Positions 46,054 through 55,301 of a stretch of DNA of 64,000 bases are shown here, piece by piece; the first letter of the stretch is position 1, and each line of letters starts with the position of its first letter. The stretch is from a bacterium (lineage in GTDB: Bacteria; CLD3; SB21), in the NCBI GenBank assembly GCA_008933615.1, contig WBUR01000004.1, positions 62,001-126,000 of the forward strand. The letters are read 5' to 3'. Made by a program: the position numbers and the translations under genes. The notes beneath the pieces were generated by a model. The model was not told the origin of the DNA and did no database searches. It saw nothing but the letters and a program-made list of their open reading frames with translations.

Positions 46054-47235
46054 CTAGTTAGGCTCCATACTTTTTGTTCTGCGCAAAATCACAAATCCGG
46101 CAAGGCCTGAAGCAACGGAAGCGATCAATATGGAAATTTTGGCAATGGTTTGATATTCGGGCTGCCGAAATGAGAGGAGAGCTATGAAAATAGACATCGT
46201 AAATCCGATGCCGGACAAAAGCCCTGCCCCGACTATGTGTCTCCAGTTGGCGTTCTCAGGCAGTATCGAAATGCGCGTTAAGACTAAAATCCACGAGAAT
46301 ATCAAAACACCTACTGGTTTTCCTATCGCAAGTCCAAAAAGAATACCCATGGATAACGGCGAGCCAAGGCCATCCATCGAATGGCTTTCTAATATCACCC
46401 CGGTATTTGCCAAAGCAAAAATTGGCATTATAAAATAGTTAACCGGCTTGTGTAGCAAGTGTTCAAGTTCTTCCAGCAGGGATTCGCCGGTATTTCCCGT
46501 AGCTGGAATTGCAAAGGCGGCTAACACACCGGAAACCGTTGCATGAACCCCTGACTTGTAAACAAAATACCATAAGAATGCTCCCGCAACCAGATAGGCC
46601 CACTGATTCCTCACGCCCGCCCTGTTGAGAACAAGGAGCACTAAAAACACAATACCGGATAGGAATACATTCGTCCAAAGAACCTGGCTTGTATAAAAAA
46701 TAGCGATGACAATAATAGCGCCGAGATCATCGGCAATCGCCAGCGCAGCAAGAAAAACCCTAAGCGAGTTTGGAACCCGGTTGCCAAGCAGGGATAATAT
46801 CCCCAACGCAAATGCGATATCGGTTGCCATAGGAATCGCCCACCCGCGTGCGGTTTCTTCACCGTCATTTAACAAATAAAAGATCGTTGCCGGGATGGCC
46901 ATACCGCCCAAAGCAGCCGATATTGGCAGAGATGATTTCTGAAAAGAGGACAGTTCACCCTTGATGACTTCCCGTTTAATTTCCAATCCGACAAGAAAGA
47001 AAAACACCGTCATTAACCCGTCATTGATCCAATGCTCTATGGATTTCTTTAGAACAAAATCGTCGAATACGATTCCCATTCGGTGTTTAAGTACTCCAAA
47101 ATATAAATCTTGAAGCGGTGAATTCGCCATAATTAACGCGATGACCACACAGCCCAACAAAATAATACCGCCGCTCTTTTCTGAATCAAGAAATTCCTTA
47201 AATGAATTGTCTGAACTTTCTGTTGGGCTATTCAT
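46054..47235 (-). CDS. nhaA: Na+/H+ antiporter NhaA
   Basis: NhaA exchanges external protons for internal sodium and controls pH and salt tolerance. The 393-residue protein has many hydrophobic segments, the signature WINDGLMTVFFFLVGLEIKRE, and the ion-binding aspartate pair in IADDLGAIIVIAIF. GIGFTMSIFIALLSF in the C-terminal third is a further family mark. The length is standard. The start is 13 bases after the alpha/beta hydrolase gene ends, suggesting cotranscription in the minus direction. Confidence 0.97.
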   Translation of the reverse strand: MNSPTESSDNSFKEFLDSEKSGGIILLGCVVIALIMANSPLQDLYFGVLKHRMGIVFDDFVLKKSIEHWINDGLMTVFFFLVGLEIKREVIKGELSSFQKSSLPISAALGGMAIPATIFYLLNDGEETARGWAIPMATDIAFALGILSLLGNRVPNSLRVFLAALAIADDLGAIIVIAIFYTSQVLWTNVFLSGIVFLVLLVLNRAGVRNQWAYLVAGAFLWYFVYKSGVHATVSGVLAAFAIPATGNTGESLLEELEHLLHKPVNYFIMPIFALANTGVILESHSMDGLGSPLSMGILFGLAIGKPVGVLIFSWILVLTRISILPENANWRHIVGAGLLSGIGFTMSIFIALLSFRQPEYQTIAKISILIASVASGLAGFVILRRTKSMEPN

Positions 47236-47248
47236 AATAACACTCCTC

Positions 47249-48220
47249 TTATGAGTCCAAATCTGATTCTAAGAATTCAACCATTCTTCGTTCCGACCAA
47301 TAGATTCCGTTATGGCCGAAGCTGATAAATCCTACATGCCCGCCGGATGTAGGTATTTCAAGAAAAAAATTCGGGTTACCATTTGCCTCGTTTATAGGAT
47401 AACAAGGCGGAGCAAAAAACGGGTCATTCTTTGCGCTTACAAGTAACGTGGGTACGGCAATATTTGGAATAAATGGCTTACAGCTGCATTTCGCCCAATA
47501 TTCCTCAGCGTCTCTAAAACCATTCATCGGCGCCGTATATCGATCATCAAATTGACGAAATGTTTTTATTTTATCATATCCATCATCATCCAGTTGGCCT
47601 GGAAATATTTCCATTTTAGCTTTAATTTTTTCGTGCAACATTTTCAGAAATCGCTTCATATAAATTCTGCAATCGGGCGCCTCCATGCGAATAGCTCCTG
47701 CCTTGAGATCGCATAGAACGGAATAACAAACCGCCTTTTTAATTATCGGATGAATTTGTTTTCCCCGTTCACCCAGATACTTCAGAATAACATTGCCGCC
47801 AAGGCTAAAACCGATCAACACCATTTCATCATATTTATTTTGCCGAATAATATGTTGCACAACGCATTCCACATCTTCGGAAATTCCGCTGTGATAGGAT
47901 CTGGCTTGTTTATTCGGCTCGCCGCTGCAGCTGCGAAAATTTACCGCAAGCGCATCACGCCCGCTGTCGTTCAGCGCCTTGGCCATTCCGCGTATATAAT
48001 GCCTGTCCGTGCTGCCTTCCAAACCATGGCAAAGAATTCCGACCGATTTGGAGCCTATTCTCGACCAGTCAATATCGAGAAAGTCATCGTCAGGCGTGGC
48101 GATGCGCTCCCGCAAGTAATGAATACCATTTACTTTTCTAAATAGTGACGGAAATATTGTCTGGATATGCGTATTTCCAAAAAACGGAGGCGCTACGTAA
48201 TCTGACCAAATAATAGGCAT
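47249..48220 (-). CDS. YheT-family alpha/beta hydrolase
   Basis: The 323-residue protein is an alpha/beta hydrolase of the YheT/EMB8 group. It has the opening PPFFGNTHIQTIFPSLFRK, the oxyanion region GILCHGLEGSTD, the nucleophile Ser in IGFSLGGN, the Asp in SAKNDPFF, and the His in SGGHVGF. Known relatives act on lipids or esters, but no substrate is proven for YheT proteins. It ends 13 bases before the nhaA start and is probably cotranscribed with it. Confidence 0.85.
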   Translation of the reverse strand: MPIIWSDYVAPPFFGNTHIQTIFPSLFRKVNGIHYLRERIATPDDDFLDIDWSRIGSKSVGILCHGLEGSTDRHYIRGMAKALNDSGRDALAVNFRSCSGEPNKQARSYHSGISEDVECVVQHIIRQNKYDEMVLIGFSLGGNVILKYLGERGKQIHPIIKKAVCYSVLCDLKAGAIRMEAPDCRIYMKRFLKMLHEKIKAKMEIFPGQLDDDGYDKIKTFRQFDDRYTAPMNGFRDAEEYWAKCSCKPFIPNIAVPTLLVSAKNDPFFAPPCYPINEANGNPNFFLEIPTSGGHVGFISFGHNGIYWSERRMVEFLESDLDS

Positions 48221-48325
48221 TAATTCTTACGTTTGGTTGAATACAAACATCCGGTTTGCAATTCTAACGCCACCGTTATGTTATGTATATTTTGTCGGTT
48301 TGATAAATCGTACAGCGGCGAAAGT

Positions 48326-49048
48326 CTATCTTATCAATGCCTTCAATCGCTTGCCTCGCCTCCACCCGTGAATGGCAAGTGTCGGTCCAATCAATCCGTA
48401 GGTCATGCCGGCCAGAAAACCGCTGATAAAAGTACTTTCAAAACAAGCCAGCAGTATCGATACAATGGCAATTAACATCAGTAGAATACAGGATTGTATT
48501 GCAGATTTTGTCATGAATACTTCAACCACATTAAGCTCCAGAGATTCACGCAAACGATAAGCATGCCAATGCAACGCGCCGAATATCATAAAAATTAAAA
48601 AGAACCCGGAACCGTAGATCAACATCATGGTTCCAACTTCGGAAGCGCCCACCACATGGTGTCCTGCCATATTTGGAAAAAGGAGGCCGTTGATCACGTA
48701 GGAAAAAACAAACTTCAGGGGAAATACATAGAACAGCACAACAAATAGAAGAAACGCGTTGAGCGTCAGCGTAAAAATGTCGGACAGTCCGTAACGCCTG
48801 AAGAATTTATAATGTGAGTACCATATCCAAATAAGTATGGTAAAACAAAGCCCAAATGCAAAAAAACCGCGCATCGTATCGAATAATTGTGAAAAAGTTT
48901 TTGGCACTTCCAATGAAACCACGATCAGGGTTATTGCAAATGCGAAAACAGCATCGCTGAATCCTTCGATCCGCGTTACTTCTTTCCCGCGCCATCTGAA
49001 ATTAATTTCCGATCCGATTCCCTTCCTGCTCCAATTTTCTCTTATCAT
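48326..49048 (-). CDS. TMEM175-like (DUF1211) membrane channel family protein
   Basis: The 240-residue protein has five or six hydrophobic segments. The first contains RIEGFSDAVFAFAITLI, the signature of the TMEM175/DUF1211 family, which forms potassium-selective channels with a hydrophobic pore. Bacterial members are tetramers of one six-helix unit, which fits this length. Known proteins were shown to conduct potassium, but this one is untested. It lies seven bases downstream of the Nudix gene on the same strand and 105 bases upstream of the hydrolase gene. Confidence 0.82.
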   Translation of the reverse strand: MIRENWSRKGIGSEINFRWRGKEVTRIEGFSDAVFAFAITLIVVSLEVPKTFSQLFDTMRGFFAFGLCFTILIWIWYSHYKFFRRYGLSDIFTLTLNAFLLFVVLFYVFPLKFVFSYVINGLLFPNMAGHHVVGASEVGTMMLIYGSGFFLIFMIFGALHWHAYRLRESLELNVVEVFMTKSAIQSCILLMLIAIVSILLACFESTFISGFLAGMTYGLIGPTLAIHGWRRGKRLKALIR

Positions 49049-49055
49049 CTTAACC

Positions 49056-49595
49056 TCACTTTAAACAAGTTTTCTTTATCATACGCATTATTGAGGCTTC
49101 GCTTGTGTAATCTTGCACTTTATTTAGCGGTATCCACTGAACATCGTGAGATTCGTGAGTTACTTTTACCGTGCCTCGCATATCCGCCTCAAGTATGAAA
49201 CGGATATCGTAATGTAAATGCAAAGGATCACTTTTAAATGGTGGAATTTCATGAATATCAATGTCGAATATGTCTTTCGATACCGGAACAAAGACATCGA
49301 GGCCGGACTCCTCCTGCGCTTCACGAATCGCAACGCGCAAAACATCCGGATCCCCGTCCGCATGTCCTCCCAATTGAAGCCACTTATGTAACTTCCGATG
49401 ATGCGTCAGCAGTACGTGCGTACGATCCGCATTGACGATCCAGGCTGCGGCGGTGATATGTCCTGTTTGTAAATGTCGTTCCAAACAATTCGCATGCGTC
49501 TTAACAAATTGTGTCGTCGCATTTAATATTTTTTTTTCTTCGTCATTAGACGCACGATAGGAGGCTAATTTTTCCAGGAGAAATTGGCGGTGCAT
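49056..49595 (-). CDS. Nudix hydrolase
   Basis: The 179-residue protein has a Nudix box, LGGHADGDPDVLRVAIREAQEESGL, here given in part as VAIREAQEESGL. The REAQEESG part is exact; the leading G-x5-E position carries D instead of E. The family hydrolyses nucleoside diphosphates linked to another moiety. The N-terminal 45 residues are a helical extension, and a TVKVTHESHDVQWI segment follows the box. The substrate cannot be told. It precedes the TMEM175-like gene on the same strand with a seven-base gap. Confidence 0.85.
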   Translation of the reverse strand: MHRQFLLEKLASYRASNDEEKKILNATTQFVKTHANCLERHLQTGHITAAAWIVNADRTHVLLTHHRKLHKWLQLGGHADGDPDVLRVAIREAQEESGLDVFVPVSKDIFDIDIHEIPPFKSDPLHLHYDIRFILEADMRGTVKVTHESHDVQWIPLNKVQDYTSEASIMRMIKKTCLK

Positions 49596-49638
49596 TGAAA
49601 TTTCACAAATGAGTAAAAATAAGCTGACGGGACGAAAT

Positions 49639-51024
49639 CTATTTTTTGGTTGATAAGGCGGGCTGCATGATCGGGAAAAATAATTTGAACGAAGAACCCT
49701 TCCCTACTTCACTCTCAACCGTTATCTTGCCGTTGTGTTTTTTAATGATTTCTTGTGTGATAGGTAAACCCAAGCCGGTGCCTTCATGCGCGTCTTTTGT
49801 TGTAAAACCGGTAACAAAAATCTTGTCAAGATTTTCTTTGGAAATGCCCATCCCATTGTCCGCAATGTCTACAACCACGTCGTCGCCTTCAATGTAAGTG
49901 TTGATTTGAACTTTAACGTCGTTCGATCGCGATTGCGCGGCGTTGTTGATGATATTGATCATCACCTGGGAAATAGGACCGGGAAGGCCCATAACATTGG
50001 GAATTGTGCCGAATTTTTTGACAAATTCAACATTGTGCTTGAATTTTGAATGTAACAAAGACAATGCGCGTTCAATCTGAGCATGCAAATCCGTCTTAAC
50101 AAACTCGGCATCATCCAACCTTGAAAATCCGCGCAAGTCTTCAATGATATCCGTTACCAGGTCACAGGAATGATTAATAATAGTCACGGCGGACTCGAAT
50201 TCCTGCATTAACTCTTCAACATCGGATCTTTCCGAAAAGGACTTTCTTAGATCTTCCGCTGAAAGCTTCCCGCTAACCACTTCCTGAACTTCAGTCAGAA
50301 TCTCTTTGACGTCATTCCACTCAAATGTCAGTAGTTTCGTAGAATTGTTAATGTTATTGATCGGGTTCCTAATCTCATGCGCAATGCTCCCCATAAGCTG
50401 CCCCAGCATGGACATTTTTTCGGAACGGATCAGATGTTCCTGAGCATCCTTCAGAGATTGATAAGTCTCCTTCAGCTCCGCGTGCGCTTTTTCAAGCTCT
50501 TTGCTTTTGAAATAGAAATCTACGCCACGTTTAATGCTGATTCGAAGGTCATCAGGCTCGAACGGTTTAGTAATGTATTGGAAAACGCGTCCTGCGTTGA
50601 TTGATTCAATCAGATCTTTTACGTCCGTATATCCGGTGAGAATGATTCGGATACAATCGGGTTTGATGCTGATGGAACGGTTAAGAAATTCCGTTCCGGA
50701 CATTACAGGCATGCGTTGGTCGGATACGATAAGCGAAATATTCTGATTCGCTTCCAGGATTTCAAGCGCGTCTTTCCCGCTGGATGCGGCATATACTATG
50801 TATTCATCGGCAAGAATTCGGCTAAGGACTTTAAGTACATTCTCTTCATCATCCACAATAAGTATTTCAACTTTATCGCTTTGCGGCAATACAGTCTCCT
50901 CCGTTACCGATTCATTGTCAGTCTGTGGAAGTCTTTTTAGTGACATGCTGAGATTAGGATAGTGTTGACCTTGATATGCGTATCGTATGAGAGTATACGG
51001 AATACGCCAATTTAAATCAAGCAT
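49639..51024 (-). CDS. Hybrid response-regulator/histidine kinase
   Basis: The order is REC receiver (about residues 50-170), coiled coil, HisKA dimerisation, HATPase. The receiver has VEILIVDDEENV, the phosphoacceptor Asp in LIVSDQRMP and ILTGYTDVKD. The kinase has the phosphorylated histidine in IAHEIRNPINN and ATP-binding motifs IINNAAQS, VVDIADNGMGI and GTGLGLPITQEI. There is no membrane segment, so it is a cytoplasmic receiver-kinase, likely fed by another kinase. Start choice: ATG at 51024 overlaps the upstream acyltransferase stop (ATGCTTGA) with GGAAAG before it; ATG at 50946 is an alternative. No cognate output protein is adjacent. Confidence 0.88.
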   Translation of the reverse strand: MLDLNWRIPYTLIRYAYQGQHYPNLSMSLKRLPQTDNESVTEETVLPQSDKVEILIVDDEENVLKVLSRILADEYIVYAASSGKDALEILEANQNISLIVSDQRMPVMSGTEFLNRSISIKPDCIRIILTGYTDVKDLIESINAGRVFQYITKPFEPDDLRISIKRGVDFYFKSKELEKAHAELKETYQSLKDAQEHLIRSEKMSMLGQLMGSIAHEIRNPINNINNSTKLLTFEWNDVKEILTEVQEVVSGKLSAEDLRKSFSERSDVEELMQEFESAVTIINHSCDLVTDIIEDLRGFSRLDDAEFVKTDLHAQIERALSLLHSKFKHNVEFVKKFGTIPNVMGLPGPISQVMINIINNAAQSRSNDVKVQINTYIEGDDVVVDIADNGMGISKENLDKIFVTGFTTKDAHEGTGLGLPITQEIIKKHNGKITVESEVGKGSSFKLFFPIMQPALSTKK

Positions 51025-51880
51025 GAACTTTCCAGCGCCTATGATGCCAAAGCCATTGTTCAGGATGCGCCGTAACGATTTTTTCAATTTCTGTCGTATA
51101 GGATTGAACTTGCCCGTCCATGGAAAGCGACGTATTTAGCTCGAACGCCTTGACCTCAAAACGGTGAAAATATTTGTTTTGCCTGACTGCAAAACAAACA
51201 AAAACAGGAACCTTAAATTTATTCGCAAGATATACGGGGCCTTCCGTAGCGAAGCACGGCTGTCCCAAAAAATTAACCGGAACAGTGTTGTCGCCAAAAT
51301 CCTGATCGGAAAGCAGGGCTATACAATATTTATCCTCAATAAGCCGTCTGAGTTTCATAATTTCATTTTCGTAAACTACGACCATGCCTGCTTTTTCTCT
51401 TTGGCGATTGATCAGCCGGTCGATTTTTTCATTTTGTTGATGTTTAACTATTACGGCTATTGGAATTCTTTTTTCAAATAAAATCTTTCCCATCAATTCC
51501 CAATTTCCGACATGCGCGGAAACGAAAATAGCGCCTGACAATATCCGATCGTAAAACCGGTCCGGAAGTATAAGTTCATAATCTCGATCCTGTTTTAGGT
51601 CTATCCGGTCCAATGCCAGAAGCTCAAAGAAAGTTCGCCCCAAATGTTTGTAGCTGTCTGAAACGAGTTGTGATGCTTTGTCTAATGTGATAGGCAGGCT
51701 GCTTCGAAGAATGTTTTCAACCGCTACTTTTTTACGAATTCCAATGTGTTCAAAAAAAAGTCCGGCTAAAGCTCCGGCGTCCGAAATTCGTCTGTAGGAA
51801 AGCAGACCCAGCATTAACTGCACAATCCATACAAACGAATATTCAAATGCCGAATTAATTTTGTTAAGAATCACAGACAC
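51017..51880 (-). CDS. LpxL/HtrB-family lysophospholipid/lipid A acyltransferase
   Basis: The 287-residue protein belongs to the LpxL/HtrB acyltransferases that add the late acyl chains to Kdo2-lipid A. It has one N-terminal membrane segment, the catalytic SAHVGNWEL (H-x4-E) motif, the second block LLSDQDFGDN, a substrate region FATEGPVYLANKFKV, and the ending HPEQWLWHHRRWK, all typical of the family. Its presence argues for lipopolysaccharide, that is a diderm envelope. It overlaps the hybrid kinase gene by 8 bases and lies 2 bases after rnhA. Confidence 0.9.
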   Translation of the reverse strand: MSVILNKINSAFEYSFVWIVQLMLGLLSYRRISDAGALAGLFFEHIGIRKKVAVENILRSSLPITLDKASQLVSDSYKHLGRTFFELLALDRIDLKQDRDYELILPDRFYDRILSGAIFVSAHVGNWELMGKILFEKRIPIAVIVKHQQNEKIDRLINRQREKAGMVVVYENEIMKLRRLIEDKYCIALLSDQDFGDNTVPVNFLGQPCFATEGPVYLANKFKVPVFVCFAVRQNKYFHRFEVKAFELNTSLSMDGQVQSYTTEIEKIVTAHPEQWLWHHRRWKVHA

Positions 51881-51882
51881 AT

Positions 51883-52338
51883 CTATTCCAGTGCGAGGTT
51901 GGCCAATTCATCTACGCGTTCATTATAATGAACTCCGGCATGTCCCTTTACCTTTGCAAAGGTCACGTCATGCCGGGCGCAGAGATTTAACAAGTTTTCC
52001 CACAATTCTCTGTTTTTTACCGGTTCTTTGGTTTTCGTTTTCCAGCCATTGCGCTGCCAATTCGTGATCCAGCGCTGCCGGAAAGCGTTCACAATATAGG
52101 CGCTGTCCGAGTACAAAGTTACCTTGCACGGCTGTTTCAAGCACTGCAAAGCCTCGATCACCGCGGTCAATTCCATCTGGTTATTGGTTGTTTGCATCTG
52201 AATTCCGGAAATTTCTTTTTTGACCTTGCCGTTCACATTTTCAAACAAAAGAACGGCTGCCCACGAACCTTTACCTGGATTGCCTTTGCAAGCACCGTCA
52301 GTATAAATGGTAACATGGGGTATGGCTGCAGTGGTCAT
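51883..52338 (-). CDS. rnhA: Ribonuclease HI
   Basis: RNase HI cuts the RNA strand of RNA-DNA hybrids. The 151 residues have IYTDGACKGNPGKGSW with the first catalytic Asp, MELTAVIEAL with the Glu, YSDSAYIVN with the second Asp, and the final Asp in NERVDELANLA. The length is normal. The stop is two bases before the start of the LpxL-type gene, so it heads a minus-strand set rnhA-acyltransferase-kinase. Confidence 0.96.
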   Translation of the reverse strand: MTTAAIPHVTIYTDGACKGNPGKGSWAAVLLFENVNGKVKKEISGIQMQTTNNQMELTAVIEALQCLKQPCKVTLYSDSAYIVNAFRQRWITNWQRNGWKTKTKEPVKNRELWENLLNLCARHDVTFAKVKGHAGVHYNERVDELANLALE

Positions 52339-52460
52339 AGGTAAGATCCTTGTACGATTAAAAACACGATCATTGAACCAACATAACTGAATCCTTCAAT
52401 ATTTTCAATAATGATTCTTTTTAGCTTGTTATAAGAGAACTCGTTTTATAAGTTCTGCGC

Positions 52461-53207
52461 ATGGAAAAGCGGCATAAATCCTTTGAAATTCTATCAGAAG
52501 ACGAGGATTATATTTTAATAAATAAATACGCAGGTACGCTAACTCTGCCTGACCGTTTTGATCCAGCCATCCCTAATCTGTATCATATCCTGAAAAGCAA
52601 GTATGGAGATGTGTTTATCGTTCACCGCATCGACCGGCAAACGAGCGGTGTGATCGCATTTGCAAAAAATGCAGTTGCGCATAAGGAACTTAACCTTCAG
52701 TTTGAAGGCCATCAGGTCCAAAAAAAATATTTGGTTCTTGTGCAGGGTGTGTTGAACGATGCGGAAGGTGTTATTGATCTTGCAATCGGTGAGAACTCCG
52801 GCAAGGCCGGAACTATGAGAATCGATACGGCTTATGGAAAAAAATCTGTCACGCAATACCGTGTCATTGAAAAATATTTGAATTATACTCTGGTCGAAGC
52901 AGTGCCTCTGTCCGGCAGAACCCATCAAATCCGTGTTCATTTCAAAGCCATAGGCCATCCTTTGGCGGTGGACGAATTGTATGGACATGCGGAAGGTATC
53001 AAGCTTTCCTCTATTAAAAAAACATATAAGATCAAGACCGGTGAAATTGAGAAGCCCTTAATCGCGCGATTAACCCTCCACGCAAAATCTCTTCGCTTTT
53101 ATCACTTTCGGCGGAAAGAGCAGGTCACTATAGAAGCACCCGTGCCGAAGGATTTTGACCGTACTATTAAACAGTTAAGGAAATTAAGCCCTCTTCCGGT
53201 TCTCTGA
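52461..53207 (+). CDS. RluA-family pseudouridine synthase
   Basis: The protein converts uridine to pseudouridine in rRNA or tRNA. The 248-residue length fits a catalytic domain without an S4 domain. It has YILINKYAGTLTLP, the catalytic Asp in VHRIDRQTSGVIAFA (HRID-x-x-TSG), KYLVLVQG, and the SGRTHQIRVHFKAIGHPLA motif. It is a single plus-strand gene. Its 3' end overlaps the convergent lipM-like gene by 41 bases, which is longer than usual. The modified site is unknown. Confidence 0.92.
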   Translation: MEKRHKSFEILSEDEDYILINKYAGTLTLPDRFDPAIPNLYHILKSKYGDVFIVHRIDRQTSGVIAFAKNAVAHKELNLQFEGHQVQKKYLVLVQGVLNDAEGVIDLAIGENSGKAGTMRIDTAYGKKSVTQYRVIEKYLNYTLVEAVPLSGRTHQIRVHFKAIGHPLAVDELYGHAEGIKLSSIKKTYKIKTGEIEKPLIARLTLHAKSLRFYHFRRKEQVTIEAPVPKDFDRTIKQLRKLSPLPVL

Positions 53208-53916
53208 AGATAATTCCGAACCGCTCCTCAAATGCCAGCTTAAGCTGTAATTTTAGTTCATCCAAATCTATACTTTTAATCTGTTCAATTTCTATCGTCT
53301 TGTCCTGCAACATCCGGGACATCCTTCTTTTTTCTGTGTCATCCAAATTCAGAAACTCTGTCAATTGCCGGTGATACGAACCTATCAGTATAGAGCCATG
53401 TTGCAGTACCGAACCGGCAAATCGCCTCTGAGCGCTTCCTACCAGTTTTTTCCCATTTACTTGTATTTCATATTTGGCCGAACTCGAAAAACATGCTGCA
53501 GACGACGGCTGTTTATACAACGCCTTAAAATCCGCCTGCACCGGCGCCACCTCCGCCGGAATTTCTAACTTTCGTAATCCTTGCACGAGCGCCTCACTGA
53601 TCTGACGATACGTTTCTTCAATGCTGCCTGAAATATCATCATTGAAAATGACGCTGTATGTCAATTCCTCTGCGTGCAGAATGGCCCGCCCTCCTGTCGG
53701 TCTATAGACCAAATCGACGCCTTCTTCTTCGCATTTTTTCGTATTTATTTCCACGATCTTTTGGTTTTTTCCAAGTGAAATACAGTAGGGATGCCACTGA
53801 AAAAAACGCAATACGGATGGGGCGCTGCCGTTAGCAACTTTTTCGGCAATGCTTTCGTCTAATAGCATGTTAAACTTGCCGGCATGTAATCCGGTGTCGA
53901 TGAAATTCCAGACCAT
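53167..53916 (-). CDS. lipM: Octanoyltransferase/lipoate-protein ligase family (LipM-like)
   Basis: The 249-residue protein is in the lipoate/biotin ligase fold. Motifs are VYRPTGGRAILHAEELTYSV and KKLVGSAQRRFAGSVLQHGSIL, typical of LplA and LipM. A cysteine in SSAACFSS, just before the AKYEIQVNGKK segment, corresponds to the catalytic cysteine of LipM octanoyltransferases, which move octanoate from acyl carrier protein to lipoate-dependent proteins; LplA ligases lack it. LipM is therefore preferred. The 3' end overlaps the convergent pseudouridine synthase gene by 41 bases. Confidence 0.8.
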   Translation of the reverse strand: MVWNFIDTGLHAGKFNMLLDESIAEKVANGSAPSVLRFFQWHPYCISLGKNQKIVEINTKKCEEEGVDLVYRPTGGRAILHAEELTYSVIFNDDISGSIEETYRQISEALVQGLRKLEIPAEVAPVQADFKALYKQPSSAACFSSSAKYEIQVNGKKLVGSAQRRFAGSVLQHGSILIGSYHRQLTEFLNLDDTEKRRMSRMLQDKTIEIEQIKSIDLDELKLQLKLAFEERFGIIFREPEEGLISLTV

Positions 53917-54065
53917 ATTTGAACCGTTTATTATAAAGATTTAACAAGAAATCACTTGCCTTGGGAATAAAAAGAATATACATTCTATAAGCTAAATGTA
54001 CTTAGCCGTTCGGTGTGATACAATATTTTATTTCACGCCTTCAAGAAAAATTCTATAAAGCCGGG

Positions 54066-54683
54066 ATGAAATCAATACCAAACATACTTACGGTTATCCG
54101 TATACTCATGACGCCGCTATTTGTTATCTGTCTATTGGAGGACGGGTGGCAATTGTACGCTGTACTTATTTTCGGCCTTGCGTCGCTCACGGATTGGTAT
54201 GACGGATATTTGGCCCGGCGCTACGGAATTACTTCGGACTGGGGAAAATTTCTCGATCCGCTCGCAGATAAGATCCTCGTATTATCGGCATTTTTTTCGT
54301 TTGTGTATCTTGGAATTGTAAAACTCTGGATGGTCATGGTCATTGTCATGCGCGATTTCATTGTAACGGGGCTTCGCTCCTATAATATGCGCAGAGGCAA
54401 GCCGATGATCACTAACCTTCTGGCAAAAACCAAGACATTTACTCAAATGACGATGATTATCGTGATACTGCTGTTTATTGCTTTAAAATCACTTCTCACG
54501 CAATTCGCCATGGATGTAGGAAGATATATTGAGAAAACCGTTTCTGTCATGCTCCATTACGAAATTATTTACGCGGGTATGTTGCTCGTAACCGTTTTGA
54601 CCGCCGTTTCAGGGCTGATTTATTTGTATCAAAATCGTGACAGTTTGCGCCGCTTGGCTTCGTTTGTGTTTAAGAATTCCTGA
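54066..54683 (+). CDS. pgsA: CDP-diacylglycerol-glycerol-3-phosphate phosphatidyltransferase
   Basis: PgsA makes phosphatidylglycerophosphate from CDP-diacylglycerol and glycerol 3-phosphate, the latter from GpsA. The CDP-alcohol phosphatidyltransferase motif DG-x2-AR-x8-G-x3-D-x3-D is complete in YDGYLARRYGITSDWGKFLDPLADK. Several membrane helices flank it. The ATG at 54066 is chosen since MKSIPNILTVIR is the usual N-terminus; an upstream GTG at 54015 would add 17 residues. Product about 205 residues. pgpA follows 41 bases later, an arrangement that fits consecutive pathway steps. Confidence 0.94.
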   Translation: MKSIPNILTVIRILMTPLFVICLLEDGWQLYAVLIFGLASLTDWYDGYLARRYGITSDWGKFLDPLADKILVLSAFFSFVYLGIVKLWMVMVIVMRDFIVTGLRSYNMRRGKPMITNLLAKTKTFTQMTMIIVILLFIALKSLLTQFAMDVGRYIEKTVSVMLHYEIIYAGMLLVTVLTAVSGLIYLYQNRDSLRRLASFVFKNS

Positions 54684-54724
54684 TCCACTCTTTTTAATGC
54701 CAACCTGATTGACATCACATCAAC

Positions 54725-55183
54725 ATGGATATTTTGCCTAAAATTTTGGCAACAGGATTAGGAACCGGATTTGCGCCTAAAGCGCCGGGAACCGCCGGAA
54801 GTATTCTCGCTATTATTCTCTATTATCTTTTTTTCCCGTCCACACCTTCTGTATTGATTCACTTTATTTTTTTTCTTATAATAGCCGCAGTTTTTTTGAC
54901 CGGGGTTTGGGCCAGCGGGCGGGTCGAATCTTATTACGGACACGATCCGGCCTGTGTGGTCATTGACGAAATGGTCGGAATGGGCATTACATTACTTCTG
55001 ATACCTAAAACAGTATATCTAATTTTTGCCGGATTTCTCTTGTTCCGGTTTTTTGATATCACAAAATGGCTGGGTGCGAATCGTATGCAACGACTCAAGG
55101 GCGGATGGGGTGTAATGATGGATGATGTCGTGGCGGGCGTATGGAGCAATCTTGTTTTGCAAGTAATAGTGTGGTTAGTATAA
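54725..55183 (+). CDS. pgpA: Phosphatidylglycerophosphatase A
   Basis: PgpA removes the phosphate from phosphatidylglycerophosphate, giving phosphatidylglycerol, right after PgsA. The 152-residue membrane protein has the N-terminal TGLGTGFAPKAPGTAGSI, the conserved DPACVVIDEMVGMGI, and LKGGWGVMMDDVVAGV with catalytic acidic residues. Three to four hydrophobic helices separate them. The size is normal. It is 41 bases after pgsA on the same strand. Confidence 0.95.
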   Translation: MDILPKILATGLGTGFAPKAPGTAGSILAIILYYLFFPSTPSVLIHFIFFLIIAAVFLTGVWASGRVESYYGHDPACVVIDEMVGMGITLLLIPKTVYLIFAGFLLFRFFDITKWLGANRMQRLKGGWGVMMDDVVAGVWSNLVLQVIVWLV

Positions 55184-55301
55184 ATTCCAAGAAGCAAAAA
55201 GCGCAAATCATCATGCAAAGTACCAGCGGCTACGAGGACGATTCATCCACCGCTGCAACTAGAGTTAATATACGTTACCAATATTTATTTTGGAGAAAAA
55301 A

